This document shows, one piece after another, positions 8,452-16,060 of a DNA stretch of 64,000 nucleotides. Position numbers and translations under genes: made by a program. The notes beneath the pieces were generated by a model. The model had not been told where the DNA came from. It worked only from the letters and a program-made list of their open reading frames with translations, and searched no databases. The stretch lies in the NCBI GenBank assembly GCA_963810525.1, contig CAWENB010000003.1:868001-932000 (forward strand). Reading direction: 5' to 3'. Position 1 is the first letter of the stretch, and the number at the start of each line of letters is the position of its first letter. The DNA comes from JAICLK01 sp963810525 (GTDB lineage Bacteria > Patescibacteriota > Saccharimonadia > Saccharimonadales > UBA4665).

Positions 8452-8739
8452 CTAATTGCGAAAAAGCACGCCTAGAACGACGAGGAAGTCTACAATCAGT
8501 AAGAGTCCATTCGTACATATGATTGGCATCATCCTCTGCCTAGCTCCGTAGATAACCCATATAAGCGAAATGGCGGCATATGCTGCCCATGTGTAAATAG
8601 AAACACCTTGAACATGGTTCCCCGTCCAGACTTTATAAAGTTGTGGGAGTGTCATTAACGGAGCAAGGATTGCGATTATGTAAATCAGCTTATCGAAGAC
8701 TGGCGATTTCTTTTGGTTTTTCTTTTGAATGTTAGGCAT
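8452..8739 (-). CDS. SemiSWEET/PQ-loop family small membrane protein
   Basis: A 95-residue protein with three predicted membrane helices, around residues 17-36, 45-63 and 70-92. A PQ-loop-type motif lies in helix 1 (LAPLMTLPQLYKVWTGN, containing the conserved Pro-Gln). SemiSWEETs are three-helix proteins of about 85-100 residues that dimerise to move sugars across the membrane. The basic N-terminus (KKNQKKS) suggests a cytoplasmic start. Sugar transport is inferred from the family; substrate unknown. It stands alone between repeat copies. Confidence 0.8.
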   Translation of the reverse strand: MPNIQKKNQKKSPVFDKLIYIIAILAPLMTLPQLYKVWTGNHVQGVSIYTWAAYAAISLIWVIYGARQRMMPIICTNGLLLIVDFLVVLGVLFRN

Positions 8740-8787
8740 TCAACTTAAATAATAGCAAAACCACCACTCGACTGTAAGCATAAGCAT

Positions 8788-8893
8788 TATGGCTCGGCAA
8801 ATGGTTTTTATTCCAAGCTTTTGAAGAGCCGGATAGCATTAAGGATAAAGGGGCAGAAATCCAGCAAATTCGACAACTTCTTGATAACAGTTA
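8788..8893 (+). repeat. Repeat family 2 copy B
   Basis: Shares TGGCTCGGCAA with copies at 12068 and 14177. In the frame WLGKWFLFQAF... it ends IRQLLDNS then TAG, parallel to IRELIDDS in the 14177 copy. No start codon in this frame, so it is a fragment of something larger or a non-coding repeat. Confidence 0.45.
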
Positions 8894-8988
8894 GCAGGAG
8901 GAGGAGACATGCTAGCGTAATTCCTCCGGCTAACAACGAATGCCCCCCTGGCCTGTTTAATCCAAAGTTATACGTAATGCTTATAGGC

Positions 8989-9237
8989 TTATAGCCCCAG
9001 TGCGGCCTGCAGCTTCGGCTTATCAAAGCCGAGTATCTTAACGACCGTTCCGTTGCCATCCTCGATGACCGTGAACGGAACTCCTATTACACCATCACTG
9101 ACATTTATATATTCCTTCATTACCGCTGGATCTGCGTCGGTGATCCTGTAGTCGTAGGGGATGTTGTGCTCATCGAGCCATGCGCGTAGGGCGCCGCAAA
9201 AGGTACAGGTAGTTGTTGAGTAGATAGTCACATGCAT
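8989..9237 (-). CDS. Glutaredoxin-like protein
   Basis: About 82 residues with a thioredoxin fold. The active-site motif CTFC follows the first strand (IYSTTTCTFCGALRAW). The cis-proline loop is GVPFTVI, and the C-terminal helix begins GFDKPKLQAAL. I start it at 9237 (MHVTIYS) because GAGGAG lies 6 nt upstream. It is immediately downstream of, and oriented with, the DipZ-like gene, so the pair forms a thiol-redox unit. It probably reduces disulfides or delivers electrons in the cytoplasm. Confidence 0.9.
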   Translation of the reverse strand: MHVTIYSTTTCTFCGALRAWLDEHNIPYDYRITDADPAVMKEYINVSDGVIGVPFTVIEDGNGTVVKILGFDKPKLQAALGL

Positions 9238-9259
9238 GATTTGCTCCTCGTTATTATCA

Positions 9260-10978
9260 TTAGTTTCCAAAAGTGAAGGTATTCAGGGATATACCTGGTG
9301 GCACATCTAAGGTTATGGTGCCGTTCGTAAAATTGGGAAAGCTGGCAATGCGATATAAATTTGACATGCCGATGGTTACCTGGCTGTTCGTGACATCAGC
9401 ACCGGCGTCACCAGACTGGCTGATAAGTTTACTGTCGAAGCTGACGCTGACCGCTTCCGGGTTTGATGCGCCGCCGACAAGATACACATTCTTTGAAGCA
9501 ATGTTTATCTCTAATTTCGCATTCTTGCCAGCCGTGATCGAAGTTCCTGACACACTCCATCCTCCTGACAGGCTCCAATCTGAAGTGCCTAAAGACTTCG
9601 CAAAAGTGTAGGTTTGTTCTGGCTGGCTGCCAAGCTGGGGCGATCCGACGTAAGCATCAGCGCGGTTGGTGCCAAGATAAGTTTCGGGTGTCTGGTTGTC
9701 GTTGATTGGCGCTGGCGTACCACCCGGAACAACGAGTTTCGAAGGCAGCTGAACCTTACTGTTCTCTGCCAGCAGCCCGCGGATAGCTTGTTCCATCTGG
9801 TTGTACTCGCCCTCACCAAAGTCTGCCCGCCGGATGCTTCCATTCTGGTCTATGAGGTATTCTGCGGGCCAGTATTCGTTTTGGTAGGCATTCCAGGTTT
9901 CCAAGTTACCATCAATGGCAACCGGATAGGTGATGTTGTCCTGTTTGACCGCTGCCTCGACGTTGCTTGGTATTTTCTCATAAGAGAACTCTGGCGCCTC
10001 GACGCCGACAACTACTAGACCATCATTCCGATACGCCTGATACCACCTTTCCACGTATGGGATAGAACGGATGCAGTTGATGCACGTATATGTCCAAAAA
10101 TCGACCAACACAACCTTGCCCTTGAGTTGAGATAATGTCAGTGGGCTGCTGTTGACCCAATCTTGAATGCCCACAAAATCCGGTGCTTGTACCCCCTGCT
10201 GCACGTTATATAGACTGGCATTCGATGTAGTCGGTACCTTAGTGTTTGCTTGCTTTGGGATAAGCTTTGAACTAAAACTGTCAAAATTGAATGGTGTATG
10301 GTTGGCGGCCCAGACTTGCAGTTTGACGCCGCTACCCGTAACAATCAGAATGCCAACAAGGATAAACAAAACCCCTATGCCACGCTGAAAAGCACCGTAC
10401 GGATCACTCGCGAAGCGCAGACGAGTCGTTAACCGCTGACCGTAGTAACTGATCGCCAGCAGTATGAGCGCAAGACCGAAAACGTAGCTCACGATATATG
10501 ACATGGCAGAAGCGAAATGAGCCGGTAGCACGCTCGCCAGGATGTAGGCGTAGACCGGGCTACAGCTGGAAAACACTGGGCCGAGGGCAGCGCCCGTAAT
10601 AACTGGCCCGAACCATCGGTGCTTACTACTCGTACCTGTGCCAAGCAGGCTTTGCGCGCGGTGTTCAATGCCTAGTGTGGCAATGAGATGGGTATAGGCG
10701 GAAGGAAATAAGGTGGCTAGGCCAAGTGCCACGATGATGCCACCAGATATATAGGTAAATGACTGCGGTGGTACGTTAATGAGCAGTGTTGTCGCCTTAA
10801 GCAGTACAGTGAATAGTATCAGCGAAGCTGCCAAAGATAATGCAATCAGGAATGGTCGCCGCCTATCCTCTGTATCCCCGGAGATCGAGCCCCCGATAAT
10901 AACAGGCAGTAACGGGAGGACGCATGGCGCCAGTACGGTTAGGATGCCTGCTATGAATGCTCCGATAAGTAGAAACAT
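9260..10978 (-). CDS. DipZ-like CcdA-thioredoxin fusion
   Basis: A 572-residue fusion. Residues 1-220 are a CcdA/DsbD-type membrane domain (LTVLAPCVLPLLPVIIGG and GPVFSSCSPVYAYILA carry the conserved Cys-Pro motifs). Residues 255-390 are a TlpA-like thioredoxin domain with active site CINC in FWTYTCINCIRSIPYVERWY. The last 110 residues are a beta-rich sandwich like those ending mycobacterial DipZ. It moves reducing equivalents across the membrane to extracytoplasmic thiols. A glutaredoxin is encoded just downstream. The palindrome at 11305 may control the operon. Confidence 0.9.
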   Translation of the reverse strand: MFLLIGAFIAGILTVLAPCVLPLLPVIIGGSISGDTEDRRRPFLIALSLAASLILFTVLLKATTLLINVPPQSFTYISGGIIVALGLATLFPSAYTHLIATLGIEHRAQSLLGTGTSSKHRWFGPVITGAALGPVFSSCSPVYAYILASVLPAHFASAMSYIVSYVFGLALILLAISYYGQRLTTRLRFASDPYGAFQRGIGVLFILVGILIVTGSGVKLQVWAANHTPFNFDSFSSKLIPKQANTKVPTTSNASLYNVQQGVQAPDFVGIQDWVNSSPLTLSQLKGKVVLVDFWTYTCINCIRSIPYVERWYQAYRNDGLVVVGVEAPEFSYEKIPSNVEAAVKQDNITYPVAIDGNLETWNAYQNEYWPAEYLIDQNGSIRRADFGEGEYNQMEQAIRGLLAENSKVQLPSKLVVPGGTPAPINDNQTPETYLGTNRADAYVGSPQLGSQPEQTYTFAKSLGTSDWSLSGGWSVSGTSITAGKNAKLEINIASKNVYLVGGASNPEAVSVSFDSKLISQSGDAGADVTNSQVTIGMSNLYRIASFPNFTNGTITLDVPPGISLNTFTFGN

Positions 10979-11040
10979 GTGTGTATCAGTAGTCTATAAG
11001 TTTGTAGAATTCATGTTATCTGCTGGACTTGAGCTGTTCA

Positions 11041-11253
11041 TCATAGTATTGTGGTGGCCATTTCATCAGATTGTTTTTGTTTCATGGCGGCACTTGTCTC
11101 CGCTTTCATGATCGCCGTTTTTTCCATTGTATCACTGACCATCATAGCGTGCGTGTTGTTTGTATTGTCATTGTGGTGCACTACGAGTCCAGTGCCGACT
11201 GAAAATGCCACAATTAACACGATGGCAACAACGACCATCACTTTTGTATTCAT
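11041..11253 (-). CDS. Small anchored secreted protein
   Basis: 70 residues. Residues 4-25 form one hydrophobic segment (VMVVVAIVLIVAFSVGTGLV). The tail is Met/Lys/Thr-rich and hydrophilic, presumably outside the cell. It lies between the XRE cassette and the DipZ gene on the same strand, just downstream of a strong palindrome. The family is unrecognised; Met-rich tails occur in copper-binding proteins, but there is too little here to claim that. Confidence 0.65.
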   Translation of the reverse strand: MNTKVMVVVAIVLIVAFSVGTGLVVHHNDNTNNTHAMMVSDTMEKTAIMKAETSAAMKQKQSDEMATTIL

Positions 11254-11304
11254 GGAATCTACCCTCCGGATTTATTGATTATGTTTCAGAGTGTAGGCTA
11301 TTAA

Positions 11305-11328
11305 AAATGTAAAGTCAACTTTACATTT
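11305..11328. promoter_or_regulatory. Palindromic operator of the XRE cassette
   Basis: AAATGTAAAGT-CA-ACTTTACATTT has perfect 11-bp arms. It overlaps the stop codon of the 11321-11686 gene and lies upstream of the small anchored protein and DipZ on the minus strand. Half-sites of the same type (AAAGT...ACTTTACA) lie in front of the XRE regulator itself, which makes it the likely binding protein. Confidence 0.7.
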
Positions 11329-11686
11329 TGTCATTGCTAATGTGATTTGTAATCTTGGCAAGTACCATACCCGCTAGACCAACTACCAGCCATATATCTA
11401 GATGATGCTGCAGGGTTTGAACAGCAACGCCAATCGTTAACACGGCCGCTCCTGTGAGATATGCCGAGCGGCCAGTCTGAGCCATAAGTTGATACTCCCG
11501 CTCATCGCGCGGTAATTCACGCCATACAAATACGCCGAGTCCGAACACTAGCATCGCAAGCACAGCTATACAAACCACTATAAGACCCATGGGCATCCAA
11601 TAGGGATGGACTAGGAGCGCCAGCACGGCGAGAACAGCCACGCTTATCCCAAGCTCGCTGCTAAATTTCTGAATGTTGTGGCTCAT
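11321..11686 (-). CDS. Four-helix membrane protein paired with XRE regulator
   Basis: 121 residues with four predicted helices (about 14-28, 32-52, 75-92, 95-112). The central loop WRELPRDEREYQLMAQTGR is typical of small DUF2178-like membrane proteins encoded with YgzD-type regulators. The upstream XRE gene overlaps its start by 4 nt, showing translational coupling. The role is unknown; such pairs often behave as stress or envelope modules. Confidence 0.8.
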   Translation of the reverse strand: MSHNIQKFSSELGISVAVLAVLALLVHPYWMPMGLIVVCIAVLAMLVFGLGVFVWRELPRDEREYQLMAQTGRSAYLTGAAVLTIGVAVQTLQHHLDIWLVVGLAGMVLAKITNHISNDKM

Positions 11687-11895
11687 ATGCTAAATATCTC
11701 CTCTACCGGGCGTTTGAGTGCCTGGCTCAATTTAATGGCAAGCAAAACAGAAGGGATGTAGTTCCCCTTCTCGATGGCGATAACCGTCTGCCGCGTCACG
11801 CCGATCCCATCGGCAAGCTGTTGCTGAGTAAGCTTTGTCTCCTTGCGCAGTGCGGCGACGTTATTGTTTACAACTTCACTTCGCTTATAGTACAT
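11683..11895 (-). CDS. XRE-family helix-turn-helix regulator
   Basis: 70 residues, nearly all one HTH_3 domain: VAALRKETKLTQQQLADGIG, then VTRQTVIAIEKGNYIPSVLL with the recognition helix, ending in LKRPVEEIFSI. This matches the short YgzD/YozG regulators encoded beside membrane proteins. It is coupled to the downstream membrane gene. Two sites with AAAGT/ACTTT arms, one before this gene and one at 11305, suggest that it represses its own cassette and perhaps the DipZ operon. Confidence 0.92.
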   Translation of the reverse strand: MYYKRSEVVNNNVAALRKETKLTQQQLADGIGVTRQTVIAIEKGNYIPSVLLAIKLSQALKRPVEEIFSI

Positions 11896-11919
11896 GTCAA
11901 AAGTCTAGTTAACTTTACA
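11895..11919. promoter_or_regulatory. Operator-like inverted repeat before the XRE gene
   Basis: AAAGT-N7-ACTTT within TGTCAAAAGT...AACTTTACA. It shares half-sites with the palindrome at 11305 and overlaps the putative -35/-10 region (TTAACT, 17 nt, TATAAG) of the regulator. Autoregulation is the simplest reading. Confidence 0.55.
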
Positions 11920-11989
11920 ATGATAGCACGATCGGTAAGCTCTTTTTGGCACGCTTTCTTATATAAGGTGGTCATTCCTGAGGTACTAT

Positions 11990-12002
11990 ACTGGATTCGA
12001 AC
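11990..12002. repeat. 13-nt copy of the tRNA-Asn T-arm (candidate att site)
   Basis: ACTGGATTCGAAC is identical to 30582-30594 inside the tRNA-Asn gene and in the same orientation. No tRNA can be folded around it here. It is either the far attachment site of an element inserted at tRNA-Asn or a decayed tRNA fragment. Confidence 0.45.
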
Positions 12003-12029
12003 TTTATTAACAGGGGCGGAAGTAAAAAA

Positions 12030-12055
12030 GATCAGGAAATCGAAAATTCCTGATC
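12030..12055 (-). terminator. Intrinsic terminator (minus strand)
   Basis: A perfect 9-bp stem GATCAGGAA/TTCCTGATC with an 8-nt loop. On the minus strand it is followed by TTTTTT. It would end transcripts from the 12198-12386 gene before the XRE cassette. Confidence 0.75.
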
Positions 12056-12067
12056 CGTTATTTCTCT

Positions 12068-12120
12068 TGGCTCGGCAATCACTTCTGGAATATAAGCTTT
12101 AAGAAAGAAAATGATATAAA
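12068..12120 (+). repeat. Repeat family 2 copy C
   Basis: TGGCTCGGCAATCA and TCTGGAATATAA match the 14177 copy. In the shared frame it reads WLGNHFWNISF...NVKVIHNLLDEE, with conservative changes relative to WLGNQYWNITF...DVKVIRELIDD. No start codon is seen upstream in this frame. Confidence 0.5.
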
Positions 12121-12197
12121 CGTCAAAGTAATTCACAATCTGCTTGACGAAGAAAACAAACAAGAGGACCACTCACCATACAGAAGAAAAACCGAGA

Positions 12198-12386
12198 TTA
12201 TCTTTTATTTTTCTTGTGACCACGACGGTTATTGTCAGCCCGGGCCGCTAACACCCAAATGAAAACGAGGCCAAAATTTAGCCAAGCTAAATGCACGCTG
12301 CTTAATCTCAGCGTGGTGAATACTGCGTTAGCGAAAAAGACCATCACTAATAGTATTGCGATATGGTCAGCATATTTTTCTTGCAT
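12198..12386 (-). CDS. Small two-helix membrane protein
   Basis: 62 residues with two hydrophobic stretches (about 8-26 and 30-46) and a strongly basic tail (NNRRGHKKNKR), consistent with a two-helix inner-membrane protein with its C-terminus in the cytoplasm. No family recognised. It is flanked by repeat copies and followed by the terminator at 12030. The region 12387-12568 is AT-rich and holds no gene I can see. Confidence 0.55.
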   Translation of the reverse strand: MQEKYADHIAILLVMVFFANAVFTTLRLSSVHLAWLNFGLVFIWVLAARADNNRRGHKKNKR

Positions 12387-12568
12387 ACTTTTTCCAAATA
12401 TTTAATTTAAATTCTTACAACAAAAAGTATATGCTACAAATCGTAAAATATATATTAAACATGAAATGAATGTTAATTGGTAAATGAAAAATTATAAGAT
12501 AAGTTGTACTTCTTTATAATAGAAATCATTGCGTAATAAAAAAGACCTATAAACTAACAGAAGTTAAG

Positions 12569-12679
12569 ATGCTTATGATTCACACGCCTTTGACGAAATG
12601 GAACCAAATTAAATCAGAATTGATAGAAATGTGGCAGATCGTAAAAGCAGCGCAACAGTTCAATCTGGTAAGCAGCTAA
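12569..12679 (+). CDS. Mini-protein, repeat family 1 (36 aa)
   Basis: An ATG-started 36-residue frame with core HTPLTKWNQIKSELIEMWQI. It is the intact member closest to the interrupted copy at 13278, which has exactly the same length. No signal peptide and no known domain. AT-rich sequence upstream could hold a promoter, but none is clear. Confidence 0.5.
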   Translation: MLMIHTPLTKWNQIKSELIEMWQIVKAAQQFNLVSS

Positions 12680-12710
12680 GGAATTTCGATAGAATCACTG
12701 TGAAGAGTAG

Positions 12711-13178
12711 CTAGGACTCAGCGTCTACTCGTATATCCACGTAGATATTGTTAATGGTTGAGTCGCCGTTCATCCATATCATTTCAGGGACTGCTTGGTA
12801 GAGTCTGATTGGTGAGTCGGGCGTCTGTATCTTCTCTAATTTCCAGTAGGGTATTGGGTCACGTCGCTTCTGTATTAATGCATGAACACGTTTAAATTCT
12901 TCCGGATTGGTAATCTCGCTACATGATGCTTTAATATAGACCCCCTCTCCTGTGCCTGGTGTTGCCGTTGAGTCGTATACAGTAAGGAACGCTTTATTGT
13001 TAAGCAGAATGTTCCTTGAATGCTGGCTATCTTTGTAGGAGCCCCAATAGAAATTGTATTCAGCGTCGTAGGCGGTGTAGACCGGTGCGTTCCATGGATG
13101 ACCCTTTTCGTCTACGGTGGCAAGAGTCGCATATTCGATACGACTCAGTATGACTCTAGCCCTGTCACTTGGCTTCAT
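12711..13178 (-). CDS. Pyridoxamine-phosphate-oxidase-fold flavin protein
   Basis: 155 residues from the ATG at 13178 (MKPSDRARVILSRIEYATLA). The N-terminal pattern ATVDEKGHPWNAPVY, then FYWGSYKDSQHSRNI and KAFLTVYDST, is the split beta-barrel of PNPOx-like FMN/F420/heme-binding proteins. The C-terminal part (LYQAVPEMIWMNGDS) is also typical. These proteins act as oxidoreductases or flavin carriers; the substrate is not evident. The upstream sequence is a repeat copy (13198-13273) which may supply its promoter. Confidence 0.85.
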   Translation of the reverse strand: MKPSDRARVILSRIEYATLATVDEKGHPWNAPVYTAYDAEYNFYWGSYKDSQHSRNILLNNKAFLTVYDSTATPGTGEGVYIKASCSEITNPEEFKRVHALIQKRRDPIPYWKLEKIQTPDSPIRLYQAVPEMIWMNGDSTINNIYVDIRVDAES

Positions 13179-13197
13179 AATGTAAGCATAGCAAACA

Positions 13198-13273
13198 CCC
13201 ATACTGGGATAGAACCAAATAACACCTTAGAACTTATTGAGATAAAAATAACCCCTGTCACAATGACAGGGGT
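13198..13273. repeat. Accessory-region repeat copy E-left with hairpin
   Basis: ATACTGGGATAGAACCAAAT, then AACACCTTAGAA, then a strong hairpin. The order and most bases recur at 14090-14165. Read on the minus strand, the first part resembles a tRNA T-arm (GGTTCTATCCCAGT), so derivation from a tRNA or attachment site is possible. Confidence 0.65.
13251..13273 (-). terminator. Hairpin with minus-strand T-tract
   Basis: ACCCCTGTCA-CAA-TGACAGGGGT, a perfect 10-bp stem with TATTTTT following on the minus strand. It sits inside repeat copy E. Confidence 0.65.
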
Positions 13274-13277
13274 CAGA

Positions 13278-13388
13278 TTGCTACTGGCTCACACGCCTTT
13301 GACGAAATGGAACCAAATTAAGTCTGAACTGGTATAGATGTGGCGGATAGTGAATGTATCACGTCAGTATAGCCCTCTTAAGTCTTAG
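13278..13388 (+). pseudogene. Repeat family 1 copy interrupted by an amber codon
   Basis: A TTG-started frame AHTPLTKWNQIKSELV meets TAG at 13335, then continues in frame as MWRIVNVSRQYSPLKS to a TAG at 13386. Total length is 37 codons, the same as the intact copy at 12569, where a Glu codon occupies the stop position. A nonsense mutation in an otherwise conserved mini-gene is the simplest explanation. Confidence 0.55.
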
Positions 13389-13478
13389 CTTTTTTCTGTC
13401 GTGGAAGGAGTGGTGTTGGCGCAAAGTGTAACGTATAGTGTTAACAACTTAGTCGTTTATTTAGACTAATAATAAATT

Positions 13479-14084
13479 ATGTCATTAGAACAAGCCCATG
13501 TTCCATCGAACAAACCATCATTCTCACATCTAGAGCTTTCTGGCGAGGTAAGCGGGGTACGCGCGGTAACGATTGAACAACAAGACAGTATTAGTCTGTC
13601 AGCGGTTACTAAACCGTACAATATTGTGTAGCAGCACTTTAAAATGTATGGCAACGATGGAGAGGAAGGCGCGGCACAGTCGGTCGGCTCGTTTCACTTG
13701 GATTGGATGAGGCCTGACCTCTTTATGAGTGGTGGACAATTGAGTGGTAATCAATTTGGTATTTTTCAGTTTAGCGGCGTAGAGTTAGAGCCTGCTTTCC
13801 GGGGTACGATAGACGAGGCCTTAGGGCAACGTACTCACGGCATTGGCAAAGCTTTGTATCGGCATGTTGCGACACTAGCTGCACCTCCCGATGACATGAG
13901 GTTCCAGGAGTATGGCCTCCCCTACTACCTTGCTGCGCATACGAACAATCTCAATGAAACATCTCGTGGTATGTGGGATAGTTTGGTGCGGAGTGGCGAG
14001 GCTTCGCTATTCGCTAGTGGGTACTATGTTTATAATACCCCCACTAACGGTAGTGCGCCCACTATGACCCAAGAAGCAGCGTAA
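13479..14084 (+). pseudogene. GNAT-like acetyltransferase with in-frame amber
   Basis: Two frames, 13479-13631 and 13644-14084, are in the same phase and separated only by TAG at 13629. Read through, they give about 201 codons. The second half has a GNAT-like motif A (HGIGKALYRHVATLA after FSGVELEPAFRG), which binds acetyl-CoA. The first half (SHLELSGEVSGVRAVTIEQQ) would supply the N-terminal strands. The context GTG-TAG-CAG suggests CAG to TAG mutation. The downstream ORF has its own ATG at 13644, so a truncated product is possible. Substrate unknown. Confidence 0.55.
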
Positions 14085-14089
14085 TTCTT

Positions 14090-14287
14090 TCCATACTGGA
14101 ATAGAACCAAATAACACCTTAGAATTTTCAAGAAACAAAATAACCTCTGTTCAAATAACAGAGGTCAAAGTGCTTATGGCTCGGCAATCAGTACTGGAAT
14201 ATAACCTTTAGGCAAGATAACGAAGTAGACGTCAAGGTAATTCGCGAGCTAATTGATGATTCTGATGAGGATAAAGACAATGATTAG
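14090..14287. repeat. Accessory-region repeat copy F (left block, hairpin, family 2)
   Basis: ATACTGGAATAGAACCAAAT and AACACCTTAGAA match copy E. The hairpin ACCTCTGTT-CAAAT-AACAGAGGT lies at 14143-14165. From 14177 the family 2 block reads WLGNQYWNITF...VKVIRELIDDS and ends in TAG at 14285. The unit sits just behind the broken GNAT-like gene. Confidence 0.6.
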
Positions 14288-14398
14288 TTTAAAATCAAAG
14301 ATTAACTATCTATCTTCAGCCATTCTCGCTAATTCAGGCTTGCTTTGGAGAACACACCCACGCTAGCGAAATAGATTGATTGGTTACCCATGTAGCCA

Positions 14399-14530
14399 AT
14401 GTCGAAACTTGCAAAAATTACTTATGCTTCAAACAAGGATGAACTTTGTTGCAGTGAGTGTACACGGCTCCCCGTAATAGAGGAAGTTATAACCATAATT
14501 AAGCAAGATTTAGCTAGCTGCATAGCTTAG
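14399..14530 (+). CDS. Small Cys-containing ORF (43 aa)
   Basis: An ATG-started 43-residue frame (MSKLAKITYASNKDELCCSE...) with a CC-x2-C cluster and a short amphipathic helix. It ends 11 nt before a strong intrinsic terminator, which supports it being a real transcription unit. No recognised family. The Cys cluster could be half of a metal site or the remnant of a zinc ribbon. Confidence 0.4.
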   Translation: MSKLAKITYASNKDELCCSECTRLPVIEEVITIIKQDLASCIA

Positions 14531-14541
14531 TCTAAGGTGTT

Positions 14542-14564
14542 CGCCGCATGTTGCGGCGTTTTTT
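14542..14564 (+). terminator. Intrinsic terminator
   Basis: CGCCGCA-TGT-TGCGGCG followed by TTTTTT, a 7-bp GC-rich stem. It ends the 43-aa ORF and insulates the nuclease gene. Confidence 0.9.
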
Positions 14565-14695
14565 CTGCTGCACTGAAATAACAGGTCGGGGGGGAGTGGT
14601 GTACCGTTTTGCGAATTTTCACACGCTCGGTTAGAACCAAAATTTTTTCTATTTTTTGCAATCTAGTAAAATGAATGTTGAATACAGGAGTTCCA

Positions 14696-16054
14696 ATGGC
14701 TGTTTCCATCATTTCAATCGGTTCTGAAATACCTGGCGGGTCTGAGTTTGCGACTTATTCATCTGGTAAATCTTTGCATGACTACGACGTGGTAGTCTTT
14801 GACGCAAGTTTTCCTGCATACGACCATGATTATGGTGGCGGTAACTCATTGGGTGAATGGTCTTCTGCGCAACTTGCTAAAGACATTGTTCACTGGAAGA
14901 GTGAGTTGATGAGCGCAATCACTGACGGCAAAACGGTATTCATATTGTTGGCAGGAAGTCAGGACTTATCAGTCAAGACCGGACAGAAAGAATTTAAAGG
15001 GAGTAGAACGATTAACTACGTCACGGACGTTAATAATTACTCGGCTATACCCTTCCCTCTCAATGTCGTAAACAGCAAAGGTTCAAAGGTCAAGATTTGC
15101 GACGCCCGCTTCAATCAGCTCTATGAAGCGGTAAAAGACCATATGGAATATCAGGTCTACATACCCGGCAAGCTGGGCACAGTAGCATTCTCGACCGTTA
15201 AAGGGACGAATACCCTTGGAGCTGCAATAAAACTGAAGGAAAAATCCGGTAACATAGTGTTGCTGCCATATTTTAATCTGGAAGAACTAACCGAAGAACA
15301 CAAAGACGGGAAAACTTATTGGACAAAAGAGGCACTCAAAATTGGTCAACAATTTACGCGACAAATTATTGAGATTGATAAGGTGCTTAGGAAAAGCTCT
15401 GACAGTACACCCATGCCGAACTGGGCTGCTGACATGCTAGCATCAAAGAAAACGGCTTCGCTACAAAAGAGAGTAGACGTACTTGAGACTGAGATTAAAA
15501 AAATAGAGGAAGAAAAGCAGAAAAAACTTGAGCAGATGCGGAAAACAAATTCCATCAAATCGCTACTATACGAAAATGGAACGATACTTGAAGACGAGAT
15601 TGAAGCCGTGATGAAAGCGCTTGGTTACGAAATGTCGAAATTTCGGGAGGGTGCGCTGGAGATTGATCATGTAATTGTGAGCCCCGAAGGCGAAAGGTTT
15701 ATCGGTGAGGCCGAAGGTAAAGACACCTCAGCTATAAGCATTGATAAATTTCGGCAGCTTGAGACGAATATTAACGAAGATTTTGAGCGTGACGAAGTTA
15801 CTGAGCCAGCGCGAGGTATCTTATTTGGCAATGGATACAGATTGCAATCGCCCACAGAAAGACCAGATGAATTTACCGAGAAATGCTACAAGAACGCAAA
15901 TAGGCTCGGCACGGCGCTCGTCAAAACCTCGGATTTGTACCCGATAGCGGTTTATTTAACGGACAATCCGAAAGATGAGACTTTCAAAGAGGCGTGCAGA
16001 AAAGCAATTGAAGGGACAAAAGGTGCACTAGTGACTTTCCCTAAAATCCCCTAG
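14696..16054 (+). CDS. Large protein with C-terminal PD-(D/E)XK nuclease-like domain
   Basis: 452 residues from the ATG at 14696, which has AGGAG 5 nt upstream. Residues 1-220 are alpha/beta with a Rossmann-like start (AVSIISIGSEIPGGSEF, DYDVVVFDASFPAYD), resembling glutamine-amidotransferase or ThuA-like sensors. Residues 255-300 are a coiled coil rich in Glu/Lys. The rest begins LLYENGTILEDEIEAVMKAL, then EIDHVIVSPEG and FIGEAEGKD, the Asp and E-x-K signature of restriction-type nucleases that often follow LYE-G-LE. It is a candidate single-gene defence or nucleic-acid processing factor. Function is inferred. Confidence 0.75.
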   Translation: MAVSIISIGSEIPGGSEFATYSSGKSLHDYDVVVFDASFPAYDHDYGGGNSLGEWSSAQLAKDIVHWKSELMSAITDGKTVFILLAGSQDLSVKTGQKEFKGSRTINYVTDVNNYSAIPFPLNVVNSKGSKVKICDARFNQLYEAVKDHMEYQVYIPGKLGTVAFSTVKGTNTLGAAIKLKEKSGNIVLLPYFNLEELTEEHKDGKTYWTKEALKIGQQFTRQIIEIDKVLRKSSDSTPMPNWAADMLASKKTASLQKRVDVLETEIKKIEEEKQKKLEQMRKTNSIKSLLYENGTILEDEIEAVMKALGYEMSKFREGALEIDHVIVSPEGERFIGEAEGKDTSAISIDKFRQLETNINEDFERDEVTEPARGILFGNGYRLQSPTERPDEFTEKCYKNANRLGTALVKTSDLYPIAVYLTDNPKDETFKEACRKAIEGTKGALVTFPKIP

Positions 16055-16060
16055 CTGGAC

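Noticed and set aside
7700..14300. Classic integron attC array
   Set aside because: No RYYYAAC/GTTRRRY pairs at consistent positions and no tyrosine integrase of the IntI type in the window.
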